Assembly: GCA_027073945.1 (NCBI GenBank)
Contig: JALTEL010000512.1
Span: forward strand, 1-6,228
Direction of reading: 5' to 3'
Length of the DNA: 6,228 bases
Source of the DNA: Caldifarciminota bacterium
GTDB lineage: Bacteria > WOR-3 > Hydrothermia > UBA1063 > CAJXJZ01
Part shown: positions 5,723 through 6,228 of the stretch, piece by piece
How positions within the stretch are numbered: position 1 is the first letter of the stretch
How the letters are laid out: every line of letters begins with the position of its first letter
Position numbers and translations under genes: made by a program
Notes under the pieces: model-generated
Database searches by the model: none
What the model was told of the DNA's origin: nothing
What the model saw: the letters and a program-made list of their open reading frames with translations, nothing else

Positions 5723-6228
5723 ATGGCTGAGTTCCTGATTTTTTTCCTTTCTTTAATACCGCTCAGGGTAAAAAAAACTTATATAACAAGTAATTTTGGT
5801 GAGTACAGACCCGCAAGATATCATATGGGCATTGATTTCTCCACCAATCATAAGCCCCTTCCCGTATTGTCCGTCACAAACGGAAGGATAATTCGTATAA
5901 AGTGCTCACAAAAAGGCTATGGTAAGGCGATTTACATAAAAGATCAAAAGGACAGGACATTTGTATATGCCCATCTATCAAAATTTAGAGCGGATATTGA
6001 AGATACTATCTTTAACATACAAATGCGCAACAAGAAGTATTTTGTTGACCTTTTCCCGAACTATCTCATAACAGTTAAAAAAGGTGAAATAATAGGCTAT
6101 ACTGGACAGTCCGGGGCTGGCAGACCACACCTGCATTTTGAGGAGAGAGTCTGGGATATTAAAACAGTTTACCCAAAGGAATACACCGATGAGTTGAAAT
6201 TTAAACCGCAGTTGCTTTCTGTAATGCT
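5723..6228 (+). CDS. M23-family metallopeptidase, partial (C-terminus beyond right edge)
   Basis: The frame is open from ATG 5723 to the right edge, giving 168 residues. All M23 (LytM-type) zinc-site motifs are present: HMGIDFS (His34, Asp38), YAHL (82-85, His84) and PHLHFEE (135-141, His136 and His138), plus GYTGQSG (125-131). These enzymes cut peptide cross-links of peptidoglycan in the periplasm, or regulate such enzymes. The N-terminus MAEFLIFFLSLIPL is a short hydrophobic stretch that may serve as a signal sequence, but it lacks a positively charged start and is atypical. Between YAHL and GEIIG (121-125) there are 35 residues, about 20 more than in typical LytM domains. The ATG follows the rho stop codon directly, in the same frame, with no visible ribosome binding site, so translation probably depends on ribosomes finishing rho. 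Sequence continues past the HxH motif, so a C-terminal extension exists. Confidence 0.88.
   Translation, partial: MAEFLIFFLSLIPLRVKKTYITSNFGEYRPARYHMGIDFSTNHKPLPVLSVTNGRIIRIKCSQKGYGKAIYIKDQKDRTFVYAHLSKFRADIEDTIFNIQMRNKKYFVDLFPNYLITVKKGEIIGYTGQSGAGRPHLHFEERVWDIKTVYPKEYTDELKFKPQLLSVM

Overview
The window carries seven protein-coding genes, two of them cut by the window edges. It is AT-rich, and most genes have strong Shine-Dalgarno sequences. The organism is a diderm bacterium: there is a TonB-dependent outer-membrane receptor, a canonical bacterial Rho factor and an M23 peptidoglycan-type peptidase. Alongside these sit two enzymes best known from archaeal membrane lipid synthesis. That mix fits an FCB-group or neighbouring candidate lineage (for example Cloacimonadota or WOR-3-like bacteria) better than typical Bacteroidota, which usually lack strong Shine-Dalgarno sequences. 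The taxonomy is an inference from gene content, not a sequence match.

Left part, minus strand (1-1641): a two-CBS-domain protein (1641 to 1174) is followed by the N-terminal 353 residues of a TonB-dependent receptor with a carboxypeptidase-regulatory-like domain (1060 to beyond the left edge). The 113-base gap between them holds a long interrupted inverted repeat that ends just upstream of the receptor's ribosome binding site. Positions 1642-1852 are a divergent intergenic region with candidate promoters.

Right part, plus strand (1853-6228): a compact five-gene run that looks like one operon. It encodes a geranylgeranyl reductase family flavoprotein, a geranylgeranylglyceryl phosphate synthase (GGGPS) family enzyme whose start lies inside the reductase gene, an HD-domain hydrolase, transcription termination factor Rho, and the start of an M23 peptidase. 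Gaps are at most 9 bases. The first two genes overlap by 29 bases and both start with TTG. The rho stop codon is directly followed, in the same frame, by the ATG of the peptidase gene.

How the genes may work together: the synthase would join a prenyl diphosphate to sn-glycerol-1-phosphate through an ether bond, and the reductase would saturate prenyl chains. Together they suggest archaeal-like prenyl ether lipids in a bacterium. The enzyme adding the second chain (a UbiA-family DGGGP synthase) and a glycerol-1-phosphate dehydrogenase are not in this window, so the full pathway is not shown here. No RNA genes, CRISPR arrays, insertion sequences or convincing terminators were seen.
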